A stretch of DNA of 64,000 nt from Nepenthes gracilis (GCA_033239525.1 BSYO01000014.1:6180536-6244535); one strand, 5' to 3'; shown: positions 25,030-36,413, numbered from the stretch's first letter. A program made the numbers and translations. The notes: generated by a model from the sequence alone, not told the origin.

Positions 25030-26454
25030 CTGGTATTTATCTCCTCAAAATTCATTCCGGTCATTTCTACTTCATTCCGTCAGTTTTGCTTTATTCCGAA
25101 AAAATTCACTAAATCACCAAAAATGCATCATATTGGCATTTTTTTCAAACCGGGCAATTTGTGCCATTTCACTTGTTTGCACCATTCCGAAAAAATTGTG
25201 CATTCTAGTCAAATGCGTCATACAGGTAATGGGCATACCGGTCATCCCTCTCACAAGCATACCGGTTATTTTCCTTAAAATTCTTACCGGCAAAATATAA
25301 TATACCGGCAATTTCATTTCATTCCATCTTTTAGTGTAAATTGGCCATTATACCCATTCAGCCGTGCTGCCATTTTATCCGGTCAACATTTCAATATTTT
25401 CGGTCAACTTATCTCACCCAATTTCCGAGCAGCACTACCCAATTTTCTAGTCAACACTACCAAAATTCTGGTCAATGATTTTTCTACCGGTCAACTTTTA
25501 CACTTAGTAGGTAATAACTTATTGGCAAATGAGATGACTTCTTCATAACCAAATCGTGATTACGATTTTGAAAACCAGGACATTATCGTTTCAATATCGA
25601 GGCAAATGGGATGTTGTGCTTTTGCTTTAGGGTGTTTGGATAAGAATAAATTAGCTAGCGAGATTGATCCATATATTGTAAATTCGGTGTTCTGGTTGGA
25701 ATGAATAAATTGGCTTGTCGATATGCCAATGCGATGGTAAGTTGTTGAATGTTCGAGTTTCCAGGTTTTAGTGGTAACTCGAGGTTGTGCAAAATTTGGG
25801 TTAATTGCTTAATCGTATTTCCAATGTTGGTTGTTATGTGAGGATTATGAGTTCTGCTTTGGGCATATCGATATCGTTGGGATTTTCTTAAATCTATAGC
25901 TACTCTGTGATCTAGGTGTTCGCTGAATCAATGAACAATAATTATAATTTATTTAGTGTTCAAATATATGGTCAATCAGAGTAGCGCAGCGGAAGCGTTG
26001 GGGGCCCATAGCCTAGAGATTTCAGAATCAGATCAGGATTCCATGTGATCGATCATTCTCGAGGTCCAGAATGAAGTAAAGTAGAAGTTTATTGGTTTGT
26101 TCGAGGTATTGAATTAAACTGGAGATTGGTCAATATAATTTGGGTTGCCCAGGTTTAGAGGGTTGCCATGAAATCTCCCATGATTTAACAATTAAGGAAA
26201 TAAGTATGTGATAGAGTTAAGCTACAGTGAGAGATCAGAAATTTATTTTATGATAAGGGTTTAACCAAGGATTGGATAGGGGGCATGAGATATTGGGAGA
26301 TAGGATAATTCATTTGCATGAGGCCCTATGGGATGAGTCTAGGATCATGGATGTGAGATAGAATCATGAAGAAGAACTCTGAAGGGATTTTCCCAAGTGT
26401 AAATCTTGAGGTTCGTTAAATTTTGAGGATAAAATTTCTATAAGTGGGGGAGAA
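25030..26454 (+). mobile_element. Element C: interior 3' end, non-coding
   Basis: This plus-strand interior ends in a polypurine tract (26441-26454, TAAGTGGGGGAGAA). The last 480 bases align with the corresponding parts of A and B. Bases 25030-25520 carry scattered CCGGTCA and ACCGG words and no coding signal. No pol motif is seen. The 5' part of C lies left of A, outside the window. Confidence 0.75.
25975..26026 (+). other. Initiator tRNA-Met-like segment in element C (best copy)
   Basis: The segment begins ATCAGAGTAGCGCAGCGG, followed by AAGCGTTGGGGGCCCATAGCC. Against the plant initiator tRNA-Met from memory, 33 of the first 37 bases and about 42 of the first 52 agree. It covers the acceptor 5' strand, D arm and anticodon arm with CAT in the anticodon. 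The T-arm half is recognisable with mostly C-to-T and G-to-A changes; the 3' acceptor strand is lost. A box-A-like TAGCGCAGCGG is intact and box B is not. Confidence 0.78.
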
Positions 26455-26641
26455 TGTAATATCTCAAAAAAAAATTTTCGGATTAAATTAAAATTATTTA
26501 TTATTTTCGGTGATTTGGGCGTGAGAAAAATTAATTAAATATTATAAAAATTTTGGAGAATATTTACAATTATTGGTTCAGGCGCCGATCGATTGCTTGG
26601 GTATTTATTTAAATTTTGGAATTAAAAAAGCGTAATATATA

Positions 26642-26690
<49 letters not shown>

Positions 26691-29313
26691 TGAAAATAGG
26701 AAGTAGAAGGAAAGAATGAGAGAGAAGCAAGGGATCGGGTGAGGGTTTAGCGGGAAAGAAAGAGAGAGAGAGATGAGGAGAATGGCGCCAGCGGAGGCTG
26801 CGCACGGGTCGGCTCTAGCTGGCGACGGCCACGCGGTGGTGTGGAGCAGTGGCAGCAACCGTGGGAAGACGGCGAAGGAGGGGAGCCACGCGAAGGAGAA
26901 GAGGAGAAAAATGAAGGCTTTCGTGTCTGATTTCAGTTTCGAGTTAGTTGGAAAAGTTGTAGGTCAGGTCAAGACAAGTGCACTCATACTCTTCTTTTTC
27001 ATTTTCATGCCTTTTTATTCCGTTTATTTCTGTTATCATCGTTCTGATACCCGAATAAATTTATATATTGTATTGTTCATAACCTAGACAAGATAATATA
27101 CCAAAATCATGTCCAAATATCAAGTTTAGAGTAGTGTGTCGCAATTCGAAAACCCTAGCTCTGGTGCAGGTACGATTCACCCGCGTCTGGGCCTGTTTTA
27201 CCCGCGATATTGTTGGCGCTTTTTCTTAATTTGGGACTAAAATATCTTTACCCATGTCTATTATAAATTAATTTATCGATTGGATATCCCATTGGGTGAT
27301 TTTATATAAAACCCGTTCATTGGAACCCTAGGGTGCATCAGGACCACGCTTGATCAATCATATTGGGTTTAAAGCATAAAATGGCCTTAGATGATCAATG
27401 CCCATGACATGGGCAAGTGATTGTGTGAATGTTATGCCCGAATTTGTAGTTTTGACTTGTTTCTGGATAGGGAACCCTAAACCCACGGCCCGAAGGAACT
27501 AACCCATTAAATTGGGATTTATGGATAAATTGGCTCTATGATTTTATTACTCGCACCATGAACAAGTTAATTTATCATTTGGGTGTCCAAATTGGTAGTT
27601 TTGTGGGGTTTTATGCTCCCTGGAACCCTAACCCATGTCGCCTTTGAATTTAGTCCGAATTAATCATAATTATACAAGGTTTCTGCTCCGAAAGTTATAA
27701 TGCATGAAATCGCAAAGGATTTTGTCATCTGGAAACTCCAAAGACTGGTTAGGCTCAGTCTGGTAAGAATTTCCTAACTGTTCCTATCTCATGGTGATTT
27801 ATGCGCCTCTTATGAACATAACAATTCGAATGTTCAAAAAATCATGTTATGAATCATTTAAGAAAGAACTAACGATCGAAGGCTTTAAGAATTCTGTCTG
27901 GTATGATCAAAAAGGGATATCATAATCCTTCTAAGCTCCAAGAAATATTATGTATGGAATCAAGAACACGTGAGGAACCAAGCTCACAAGAAATAAGAAA
28001 ATCTGTATCGAAATGTTAAGCTCCAAAGAAGAAGTATGCATGAATTATGATAGCATGAGATCCCAAGTTCATGAAAATATGGAAATTTGTATCGAAATAT
28101 GGCTATGAAAATAAGAAAGAAAATTTGATGATGGAGGAAATTCTATAATCGAGAGATGGACTTTTGGACTGATGGACTTTTGGAACGTTCTCCAGTAGAG
28201 TGGGAACGAAGGATTTTGTGCTCGAGAATTGAATTCCCTAATAAACTAGAACTCAAACCAAGAGTTATGGATAACAAACTTAGACATGCCAAAATATTTT
28301 AGTGGAAACTCAAGGATTATTCTCGTTGTGTTTTATCACGGGTGATATTCCTGGCATGCCTTAGTATGTTATAGTGGGATGTCATGGTCTCTTTTGGAGC
28401 TGCTAGGCGGCAAATTGGCCCCATTTACAGGGATTGGTATGTAGACGGCCCACCTCTAGTCCTAAAATGGGGGGAGATTGGACTTTTGATTATGTAGGTG
28501 CACACAATCAGAGCCACGACCAACCGCTCTTTTGTTAGTGAGGCCTACTGATCTTGGCCCCCAAACGAAATGAATCTTCAGCATATCTTAATAACTAAGA
28601 CAAGACAAAAGAATGGACCAAAGAAATATGAAACGAATCATGAAAGCTTTCCTTTATAAAATCTTGAATTAAATCTCATATGCACCTTTGTCTTTCACGT
28701 ATGCATTATTATGTTTTGAATATGAAATTGTGCATGACCTTGATATATATTATGCTTGCTGAGCTTTTAGCTCACTGTTGCTGCTTTCCTTGCCTCCAGA
28801 TTAGCACAAGCTTATACCCGATCAGTCAAGATAGATGATTTGGAGTCAAAGAAGCTCGAAGTTCTGGAGGATAGCAATAAGACTTAGTTATGTGATTTTA
28901 TACTTTTGGAGCTCTTGTATTATTTTGATGACCATGTTTAATGGCAATGATGATAATGTACTTATAGATAACTTCTGCTGTATTTGTTGGATTTAATTTC
29001 TTCCATAGGTTTATATGATTTAATAGTATACCTAGTGGCATCTTGTATGAGATGACATCATACCCTGAGTTATTACGTCGGTGTCACGTGTTGCTAAATG
29101 TGGCAAATTTTAGATCCTGTGTGGTTGTTTGGATGTTGGAGTTTTGTATCAGTTAAATTTTCTGGTTGGTGTCGAGTTGTCTAGGATAGATTTTTCTGTG
29201 TGGCATTTGATTAAATGTTGTTCAGAATATTTAACAGGTTTTACATTCGGTCGACGTTCGTATTATAGAGAAAACTCTGCCAGATTTTTTTGCAGAAAAA
29301 ACGATACATCACA
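26455..29313 (+). mobile_element. Element C: 3' LTR
   Basis: The LTR begins TGTAATATC right after the polypurine tract and ends CGATACATCACA (29302-29313), matching the LTR end CGATCCATCACA of A. Length is 2859 bp, very close to B. It contains the conserved LTR motif at 28757-28801 and the simple repeat at 26634-26687. No primer binding site follows, which fits a 3' LTR. GCACT (29314-29318) is the expected target duplication copy. The frame at 26773-27087 has no recognisable product. Confidence 0.85.
26634..26687. repeat. Microsatellite (TA)n followed by (TAA)n
   Basis: About 13 TA units run directly into about nine TAA units. Confidence 0.98.
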
Positions 29314-29746
29314 GCACTGTTCTGATATCGGAACCAATTAGTGGTGACCCTTCACCTCTCTTATGAATATCTTAATCTTAAAAACTCCCAACATCAAAAT
29401 TTTTATTTCTTGATTAACCAAATTTTCAAAATTTCCCAAATAACCTTATCGATTATATTTGAATCCTCAAGATCATTGCTTATTTTGGTACAACCTTAAC
29501 AGTAACCTTATTTAACGGTCAGAAGATGAGACAGGCTAATCTTCTCTTTTAACAGTTTCCTCTAATTTCCTTATCTGCATAATGACTTCTAGGTATGACC
29601 TAATATGCCATCTATACTTAGCACATATCTTATTACATAACTTGCAAGCACCACCATATTAATTCCACCACTCCTCTTGCAACTCAGCTGATATTTTAAA
29701 ACCTACGATCCTAATTGCAAATTAAATTACTCTTTTCAAAATCATC
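29314..29746 (-). mobile_element. Element E interior, left fragment
   Basis: AT-rich sequence between C and the composite LINE block, continuous with 35581 once that block is removed. No coding motif is recognisable. Assignment to E rests on continuity, not on homology. Confidence 0.5.
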
Positions 29747-29760
29747 AATTCTAGTGTGGC
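29747..29760. repeat. Target duplication of composite LINE block, left copy
   Basis: AATTCTAGTGTGGC here is repeated at 35567-35580 just after a poly(A) run. The central 12 bases are unambiguous; the leading As could belong to the tail. Confidence 0.9.
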
Positions 29761-30108
29761 TAAAAAAGAGAGAGAGAGGACCGGTTTTTCCATGCGGGCA
29801 ACGCTTTTCCACATGCTCTCCTGCCGACGTATGGTTAGTTACTCCTTTTGGTGCGGACGTTCAGATCCTTGACATGGTGATGGCTCCGGGCACAGATCTA
29901 TTCCTGGTTCATTGCCGATTGATGTGACGAGTTGGATTTCAGGATTGACTGGTTGGGGGAGGATTACCTTTCCTAAATCAGGTTGATTTGCTGCCGACAC
30001 GGGTTGGCTACTCTTCATGCTCCACTGCATCGTCTGATCTGTATGATATCTGTTCTCCTACCGTTGCATGAATGGAGTTTTCCCATTGTTTAGCTTTCCA
30101 AGTATATC

Positions 30109-31244
30109 TTTTTTTTTTTTTTTGGGAAAGTATGTAATTTGGATTAAAGGGAAAAAAAATTACAAAATCAATGCTTATCACTCCAAGTTTGTTGACTAGG
30201 AGATAAAGTATTAAACGCTAGGGTATACCCCAAGCAGTTAGGTACATCAAATGACACCAAAGAAAAATTAATACAAAAAAGTTGCCTCCATGAAGACAAC
30301 GTTTAATAGCATCAACAAAATTCTAACTAATGTTGACACAATCAAACGAGTGGTCAGGAGCTCCTATTTAGGCTAACGCAGATTAGCAAATCAGTTGGCC
30401 ATAAACCAACACCGCACATTCTAGCAAAGGGAAGACAGGTGCATGTCAAAAATCATGCACCCTCATATCGATTACATTGGTATTCCAGGAACATCATACC
30501 ACCAAAAATCTTCACCATGGCAGGGCTATGCAAGCAATCAGCTTCAGCCATAATGAAGCATAAAACCGGCAAGACAAATAGCATCGTAGCAACAACAGTA
30601 TCCCAGCCCATCACCACAGCTGGAGAAATTGTGCACCATCACCACAGCAAGCCACGGGCCAGAGTTGGCAACTCCCGCACCAATAACCATCTTTTTTAGT
30701 TTAATCATACTAGATCAAACAAAAACCACAGTTCCAATTTAAAAAAAAACAGCAACTGCATATTCAAATGCCATTTGCATGGCATATACCATACTCTAAA
30801 AGTGAAACCATCTGCCTCTCCAGTAGCAACCATCAACAAGCTTGTTCATCACTGGAAGGAGTCGCTTTCAAGCCTATTCAGAGAAAAAATTAAACTTAGC
30901 CCAGAGGAATGGCATCAGATTAGAAGCAAAAATCCAGCCTGCACCCGGGCTTTAGTAGAAACAAAGGACCAGGACACTTCATGACAGCAAGAGGTCAATC
31001 CATTTATGCATGGATATCCAGTAGCTAATTTGAGACTTCTAACCTCTACCTACAACCAAACAGCATGGAACGCCAGGAGCAAAATACAGCAAGGCTAGTA
31101 TAAAGCTGCATTAGCCCGCCAGCACTAGGAGAACAACACGACATCAGCACAGGAGAATTCGACCCACTGGGTAGTACACACACCTTGGAGACGGCACAAA
31201 AACTGCAACTTCAGTTAGCAAGATGCAGCTTTTGTACATGAGGA
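30109..31244 (-). mobile_element. 5'-truncated LINE copy (tail T2), minus strand
   Basis: The poly(A) tail is seen as T15 at 30109-30123. Next come the family terminal block (complement of CCCTTTAATCCAAATTAC), a hairpin (30170-30212) and a degraded form of the conserved GCTCGGGGTATGCCCTAG box at about 30217-30236. The body to about 31244 has no coding match and appears to be LINE 3' UTR. The right boundary is uncertain. Confidence 0.7.
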
Positions 31245-31861
31245 TCCCTTAGACTTCAATGGTGCAATTTTTCTCTGCTTGATCAGTTTCGTAGGGCCAA
31301 AGCCCTCTTCCCCCTGCCAGACTATCCGACCACTCCCCCTGTATTCTTCTCCCTTCTAGAGAGTCGTCTAGAAAACATGGGATGTTCCAGTTCAATAATT
31401 TCCTCACCAACAATCCTAAATTCCACCAACTAGTAGCAGATGCTTGAAAGGATGGAACTACTAGCACACCAATGTTCTAGCTGGTGTCCAGTCTCAAGAA
31501 GGTGAAACTGGTGCTTAAAAAGCTTAATGTTCATGAGGGCGATGTCCATGAGGATGTTATTCGTTCGAGAAAAATTCTAGAGGCTATCCAAAGACTGTCT
31601 CCTTCCACCTTTGGGTGTTACCATGAGGAGCGTTCCTATAGGGAAGCGTACCACGCTGCGTTGGCCAAGGAAGCTGACCTTATCAAACAAAAAGCTAAGA
31701 TAAGGTGGCTTAAAGAGGGAGACCAATGCAATAAATTTTTTTTCAAGACTGTTAATGGAAACAACAATAAGAACAGGATAATCTCCCTCCTTGATGATTC
31801 TGGGAATCTAACCGTCGTGGTCGAGTGTGTTCAAAATTTGATTGCCCCATTATCTCCCTAA
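31245..31861 (+). pseudogene. LINE copy 2 ORF2: endonuclease end and linker
   Basis: The start shows the SDH-containing end of the endonuclease (PPARLSDHSPCILLP), frame-broken, then a readable frame 31484-31861 with SLKKVK, HEGDVHED and IRWLKEGDQCNKFFFKTV. It is clearly homologous to copy 1 around 19664-20180. It ends in a stop at 31859-31861, next to the deletion junction. Confidence 0.9.
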
Positions 31862-32476
31862 CACCAAGCATAAAGATTCCCTGAGATGGGACGGGAGCCC
31901 GAATGGTTTTTTTCGACTAGATCTGCCTACCTTCTTATACACCCTTCCAAGCCAAAACTAAGCTAGACCAACTTAGTCTGGGGCATTTTCCATATTCCTG
32001 CCCACGCATTTACTCTTTGGTTGGCTATCAAAGGCAGGCTAAATACCAATGATCGCATTCACGGTGTTCCAAACCTATCCAATACATGTATCCTGTGCGA
32101 CTCGGAGGATGAAAATCATGAACATCTCTTCTTCTCCTGTCCCTTCTCCAAATCCATTTGGACCAAAATTCAAAGGAAAGCTGGCCTTCAGTGGCCTTAC
32201 ACCGAATTGTCCCAAAACATCAATTGGGCTGCTCAACAATGGAAAGGAAAGAATCTTATTGCTCTATCCAAACGTCTCTCTCTTGCGGCCACAGTCTATT
32301 TTATTTGGAGAGAACGTAATCATCGGTTTTTTCAAAAATCCTCCCCACAGGATATATCCCAGATTTGCTCTCAGATAACCAATGTCGCATGGGACAAATT
32401 GAAGGCCTCCTTGTCTTGTGACAGACGTCATGTCTCTTTCGCTTACTATTCGTTAGAACTTATAAAAAATTATAAT

Positions 32477-32553
<77 letters not shown>

Positions 32554-32554
32554 G
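31862..32554 (+). pseudogene. LINE copy 2 ORF2: zf-RVT part
   Basis: The region begins with KDSLRWDGSPNGFF-like coding in a broken frame and continues as the frame 32021-32554 with CILCD, HLFFSCPFS and the C-terminal FIWRERNHRFFQ. It matches copy 1 at 17290-17780. The frame runs artificially through the (TA)n repeat as Tyr-Ile; the true end is near 32460. Confidence 0.9.
32481..32550. repeat. Microsatellite (TA)n, about 35 units
   Basis: Uninterrupted alternating A and T at the junction of ORF2 and the 3' UTR of LINE copy 2. Confidence 0.99.
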
Positions 32555-34254
32555 AAATTATTCGAGCATCGTTTTACCTGAAGTATACAAGAATTCATTC
32601 TTCGGTTTCATTTCTCTAGAATTAGCTCCGGTCTCTTTTCTTCCCTGTCTGGGGTTTGTACCGACTTGGTTGGTTCCTTTCGTCCTGCTGTTTATTTGTA
32701 TTGTTTCGTCGCCCTTGTTTTTTCTTCGCCTCCTCTTCTCTGGGTGCCCTGTTTTTTTGTTTTTATGTTTTTTTCCTTCCCTTGCCCATAACTCCAAAAA
32801 AAAAAATTGAAAAAAAAATCAGAAAATCAAAAAAAAGGAAAAAAGAAAAAGGAGAGTGAGAATAGTGTCACTCTATTCTGTTGTGGCTCGGTGGTGGTTC
32901 CTATGCTGTTATGGAAGTAGCAGAAAAGTGCATTGGGTTCAGGCTGTGGAGTCTATTTTCCTCTCCTTGCTGATAATGATGCACGCTCCATTGGGCATTT
33001 TGAAATCTGATGCTGCTGCCCAGACTGTATTTCATGGCCTTTGCTATTTTCTGGATGATAAGTCCCAAGATGTGCTGGTGCTTTGTGAGGGAATGTTATG
33101 CTGCAGTACATTTGTGTGTATGATTGATGATGCTGTTGTCCCACATGTCCCTATATGGATTTTAAGTGGCGGGCTATATTGCAGCAGCTGGGGGGTTTCG
33201 TTAGTTTGCTGGATATAGCCATATATTTGTTTTCCTATTGCTGAGTTGGATGTTCTCCGCCTGATGGTGTTTATGAACCATTTGTTGAGGAATGCCTATT
33301 ATCAGGTGGCTGATGCAGAGTTGCAACTTTTGGGCTGTGTGAAGTGGAAACCAGGACATGCTCTTTTGTCCTGTGTAGAGTGGTGTTGCATCAGCTGCAT
33401 AGTTTTCTCAAATCTAATATGCTGAAGCTGTAGTCTGGTGCATGTATAACATGGTATCTGATTTATCTTCATCAGAGATGCTGATTATCAAGCAGAGAAT
33501 TCAGGCTGATATTGAGCATGCTTGATTCTGAACCGCTGTTTTTCTTGCTCCCCAATCACCAAGTGAGATGGTGGAATCAGGCTGTTGCTCATTAGCTAGG
33601 TCCAGCTCTCATTTTGTCCACAAAGCTGCAATCTCTGGTTACTGGCGTTGAAGTTGCTGCAGAGGATCGGTAATGCAGGTGCCAACAGTAAGGCTCAGGG
33701 ATTTCTACTGCCCAGTAGGTAGCTGGTCGTGTAGTGCTGCAGCAAAATTTTGTTGTATGTTATGCCCACGGTCCAGCTTGGCGATGGGGGCTTTTGAGAA
33801 GTTGCAATGGGCCTGCTGGTTCCCATGATTCAGTCATGCTGCTTGTGGCAAATGTGATGGAGATGTTGATTGTGCACGTGCCTACTGTCACTTAGGTGAT
33901 CTGGAATTTGGACCGTTTTTGGTTTTGTCTGAGGCCAAGTTGTGGATGGGATTTGTTGGGTGAGTGTGAGATACTGGGCTGCTCTACCATACCCGGGCTT
34001 GAAGGAGGATGTGCGCTCCATGTTATTGAGCTGGTAGAATGCTGCAGGATTAGCTGCTGTGGCTGAGGATCAACTTTGCTGGTCTCCAGCAATACTGATA
34101 ATTTGCTTCAGCCGACTCAAAATAGTAGATCATCTGTCAGACCGTGTGTAACATAAGACAGATTTAATATTTTGTCGATTTTGTTGAACGTTGTCCTCCT
34201 GGAGGACCCCTTTGTTGTGTGTCATTTTTTTGTGTGTGTATTTTGATGTACAAA

Positions 34255-34322
34255 CTGCTCGGGGAATGCCCTAACGTTTTATACATTAACTCCAAGTCAA
34301 AATACTTTGAATTAATGCATAA
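34255..34322 (+). other. 3'-tail box and hairpin of LINE copy 2
   Basis: The box TGCTCGGGGAATGCCCTAA is followed by a hairpin at 34279-34322: a 19-base arm ending CTCCAAGT, loop CAAAAT, and a second arm starting ACTTTGAATTAATGC, with about four mismatches. The terminal block TTTAATCCAAAATACTTACT and poly(A) follow. Confidence 0.7.
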
Positions 34323-34378
34323 GCTGTGTAATCTTTTCTCTCTTTAATCCAAAATACTTACTTACCAAAAAAAAAAAG

Positions 34379-35455
34379 ATGTGTTTCCAGGATTCATTAT
34401 ACACCTCACTTCCACTACTACCAATTAACCAAGTTGAATTGGCACGATTTAGAATCCCGACCATAAGCTCATCCAAATTTTTAAGTTGGCTAGTAGGAAA
34501 TTTAGTTTTGGTCTCCAGCAAAAAGCATAAAAAGTTAAAGATAGCCATCCTTCCATCAGGGGATAAGGAGACAATGTGAGAATGGGAGGATTTTGACCAC
34601 CCCACCAATAATATGAGGGCCTCCAAATGCGCATCGGAAGAGTAATTTAGAATCGCCTTGGTCGACGGATAGGAAGAGCTGAAAACCTTCTTATCCATAT
34701 CAGATAGACCACAGAGACAATTATCCAAATAAAAGAGCACCAAATATCTAAGCTCCAAGCCAAGGGAATTGATATGAGGCGAAACATCCTCAACCACAAG
34801 CAACTGTTGAAGGGCAAAGAGCAAAGGAACCGCAGCAGTACCTTCGGTTATCTAGGGCTCCTTAATCAGATCAGAAAAGGGCCTATTGTAATCACGCACA
34901 AAATCACCAACACCCAAATCTTCCTCACAACACCCTGACTTGTCAAGTTGATACTTGCGGGAAATCCTGGCAATTGAGTCAGGAGTGGTTTCAATGATTG
35001 CATTATGCCAATCAGAATGCATAACATCTTGAGACCCTTCGATCTGATCCATAGAACCAGAGGCAGTGTCCAGGCCAAGATTGGTTCCAACATAGTCCTC
35101 AAGAGAGCAATGTGAGCCTCCAACATTCTCAGAGAGAATATCTATGGAGTCCAAAGCAGCACCTGCCTGCACAACATTAGTTTTAGCATCATGGGAAGTC
35201 ATACCCAACCCACCGGGAGTGGATTCATCAAGGAAAGATCTAGATCCATGCTGAACCTTAGCATCTAAATCACATTCCTTTGTAAACTCCTCCAAGTCAA
35301 CATAACACCCAGCAACTGGGGCCACGGGTTCAGCATTTGCAGGTGACTCCTGGTTAGCCTCAGCCAACAAAGAAACATTAGTGGAGTCCTTAGAGGAATT
35401 TCCTCCCCCTACACCTAAGTCTATTGTTGTTTTCTCCTTTGAATCTTGTATTTCT
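34379..35455 (-). pseudogene. Unidentified long reading frame, antisense in LINE block
   Basis: On the minus strand about 359 codons are open with one stop (TAG at 34852-34854). The upstream half is acidic and rich in Ser, Gly and Asp (for example VDLEEFTKECDLDAKVQ). The downstream half is more hydrophobic and looks globular (LGLELRYLVLFYLDNC; WSKSSHSHIVSLSPDGR). I do not recognise the protein. The frame stops being readable exactly at the poly(A) of LINE copy 2 (34378) and at the conserved LINE tail box (35456). Across the inner insertions, 30108-29761 may continue it (frame 29839-30030, Pro/Glu-rich). A captured gene fragment or an unknown ORF of an older element are both possible. Confidence 0.5.
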
Positions 35456-35566
35456 CAGCTCGGGGTATGCCCTAGCGTAGTTGTTTATCTCCAATCTATT
35501 TGGAGATTAAACATCTGATTTGTATTCTTTCATTTTTATTAATACATTTTAATTACTTACCAAAAA
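35456..35566 (+). mobile_element. LINE tail (T4) ending the composite block
   Basis: The box GCTCGGGGTATGCCCTAGC (35458-35476) is followed by a hairpin at 35483-35512 (GTTTATCTCCAA against TTGGAGATTAAAC, with one bulge) and the terminal TTACTTACC plus poly(A). Only about 110 bases of LINE sequence are present. Confidence 0.75.
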
Positions 35567-35580
35567 AATTCTAGTGTGGC
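35567..35580. repeat. Target duplication of composite LINE block, right copy
   Basis: AATTCTAGTGTGGC, identical to 29747-29760. Confidence 0.9.
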
Positions 35581-36413
35581 AATTTGCCAATTAAATCATC
35601 TTAGTATCCCATTAAAGTCGATAACTAGATGGAATCTGTTAATTATTCACAAACCCAAATGGGACATCAAAATTCATAATTCCCTTAGACAAAGATTTGC
35701 TCATTAAAATAAGTCGACTTGGTCTCTTCCTCCAAATATATATATCATCAAAACTTTATAGTTAGATTCTCGAACGCCCACCTATCAACTTCAAAAGAGG
35801 CAATCCCATTTTCTAATTAGACTTAATGCCTACACTCGATTTGATTGACTTTACCTATTATTCAGAATTCACAACCTAATTACAGGGTATCGTATTCCAT
35901 CGATACAATTTATGCTAACATCCTCGAGTACTATTTCAACTCCAAAAGGATTTGCATCACCCAAAAATCGACTCCAAATCATCTATTTAACTTATTCGCC
36001 ATACCTACCAAATAAATCAAATATTCCTTCTTCCAATCGAATACTCATCTAATTGCTTGTTACAATTCATAAAATCCACAAAGCATACAAATGTATATTC
36101 AACCATGAAAAATCCAGAATTCTCAAGGTAAAACGTGACATCACATGCAATTAGGGAACAAGAGAATATATCAATCCCAAATTTAATAAAACAGAAATCA
36201 AACTCCACAAATAAGAAAATACCTCTGTCTACTTTTGGGGGTGCCTCAATATCTTGAACTGTCACTGCTTGTGCTTTAGCCGGGTTTGTAGGGTTCTTTG
36301 CTCCTAGTCATTTTGGTAGGGGACAAATCTTGACCAGGTGGTACTTCTGACAACAGTTAAAATAAGCTCCTATCTTTCGAAAACAATTTTTTCTCAAATG
36401 CCTTTTCTCACAA
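35581..36413 (-). pseudogene. Element E: gag zinc-knuckle remnant and following interior
   Basis: On the minus strand, 36413 to about 36300 reads as the cysteine-rich end of a gypsy gag (HCEKRHLRKNC, then FNCCQKYHLVKICPLPK), with the knuckle partly eroded. Downstream, 36017-36265 is open but not identifiable as a protease. This follows on from the gag core at 38780-39004 once LTR S is removed. The remaining bases to 35581 show no coding motif. Confidence 0.7.

Larger units (their letters stand above)
31245..34378 (+). mobile_element. Internally deleted LINE copy 2
   Basis: This plus-strand LINE of the same family as copy 1 ends in poly(A) at 34367-34378. It keeps the end of the endonuclease and the linker (31245-31861) and the zf-RVT part (31890-32460), but the reverse transcriptase core between them is missing. 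A (TA)n tract of about 70 bases (32481-32550) lies at the end of the coding part, and a 1.8-kb 3' UTR follows. Confidence 0.88.
29761..35566 (+). mobile_element. Composite LINE-type insertion with nested copies
   Basis: The 5.8-kb block lies between 14-bp direct repeats and ends on the right in a LINE tail and short poly(A) (35562-35568). Inside are a minus-strand LINE copy (30109 to about 31244), a plus-strand deleted LINE (about 31245-34378), and flanks at 29761-30108 and 34379-35455 that together carry an antisense reading frame. The block therefore records at least three target-primed insertions. Target duplications for the inner two could not be found. Confidence 0.7.

Noticed and set aside
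26773..27087. 104-codon frame in the LTR of C
   Set aside because: No homology is recognisable, it lies within the LTR and has no counterpart in the related LTRs.
32558..33218. Frames in the 3' UTR of LINE copy 2
   Set aside because: They lie after the end of ORF2 in A- and T-run-rich DNA and do not match copy 1.
34312..34378. Last 22 codons of the minus-strand frame 34312-34824
   Set aside because: This part is the LINE tail and poly(A) read in antisense, so the unidentified frame was ended at 34379.
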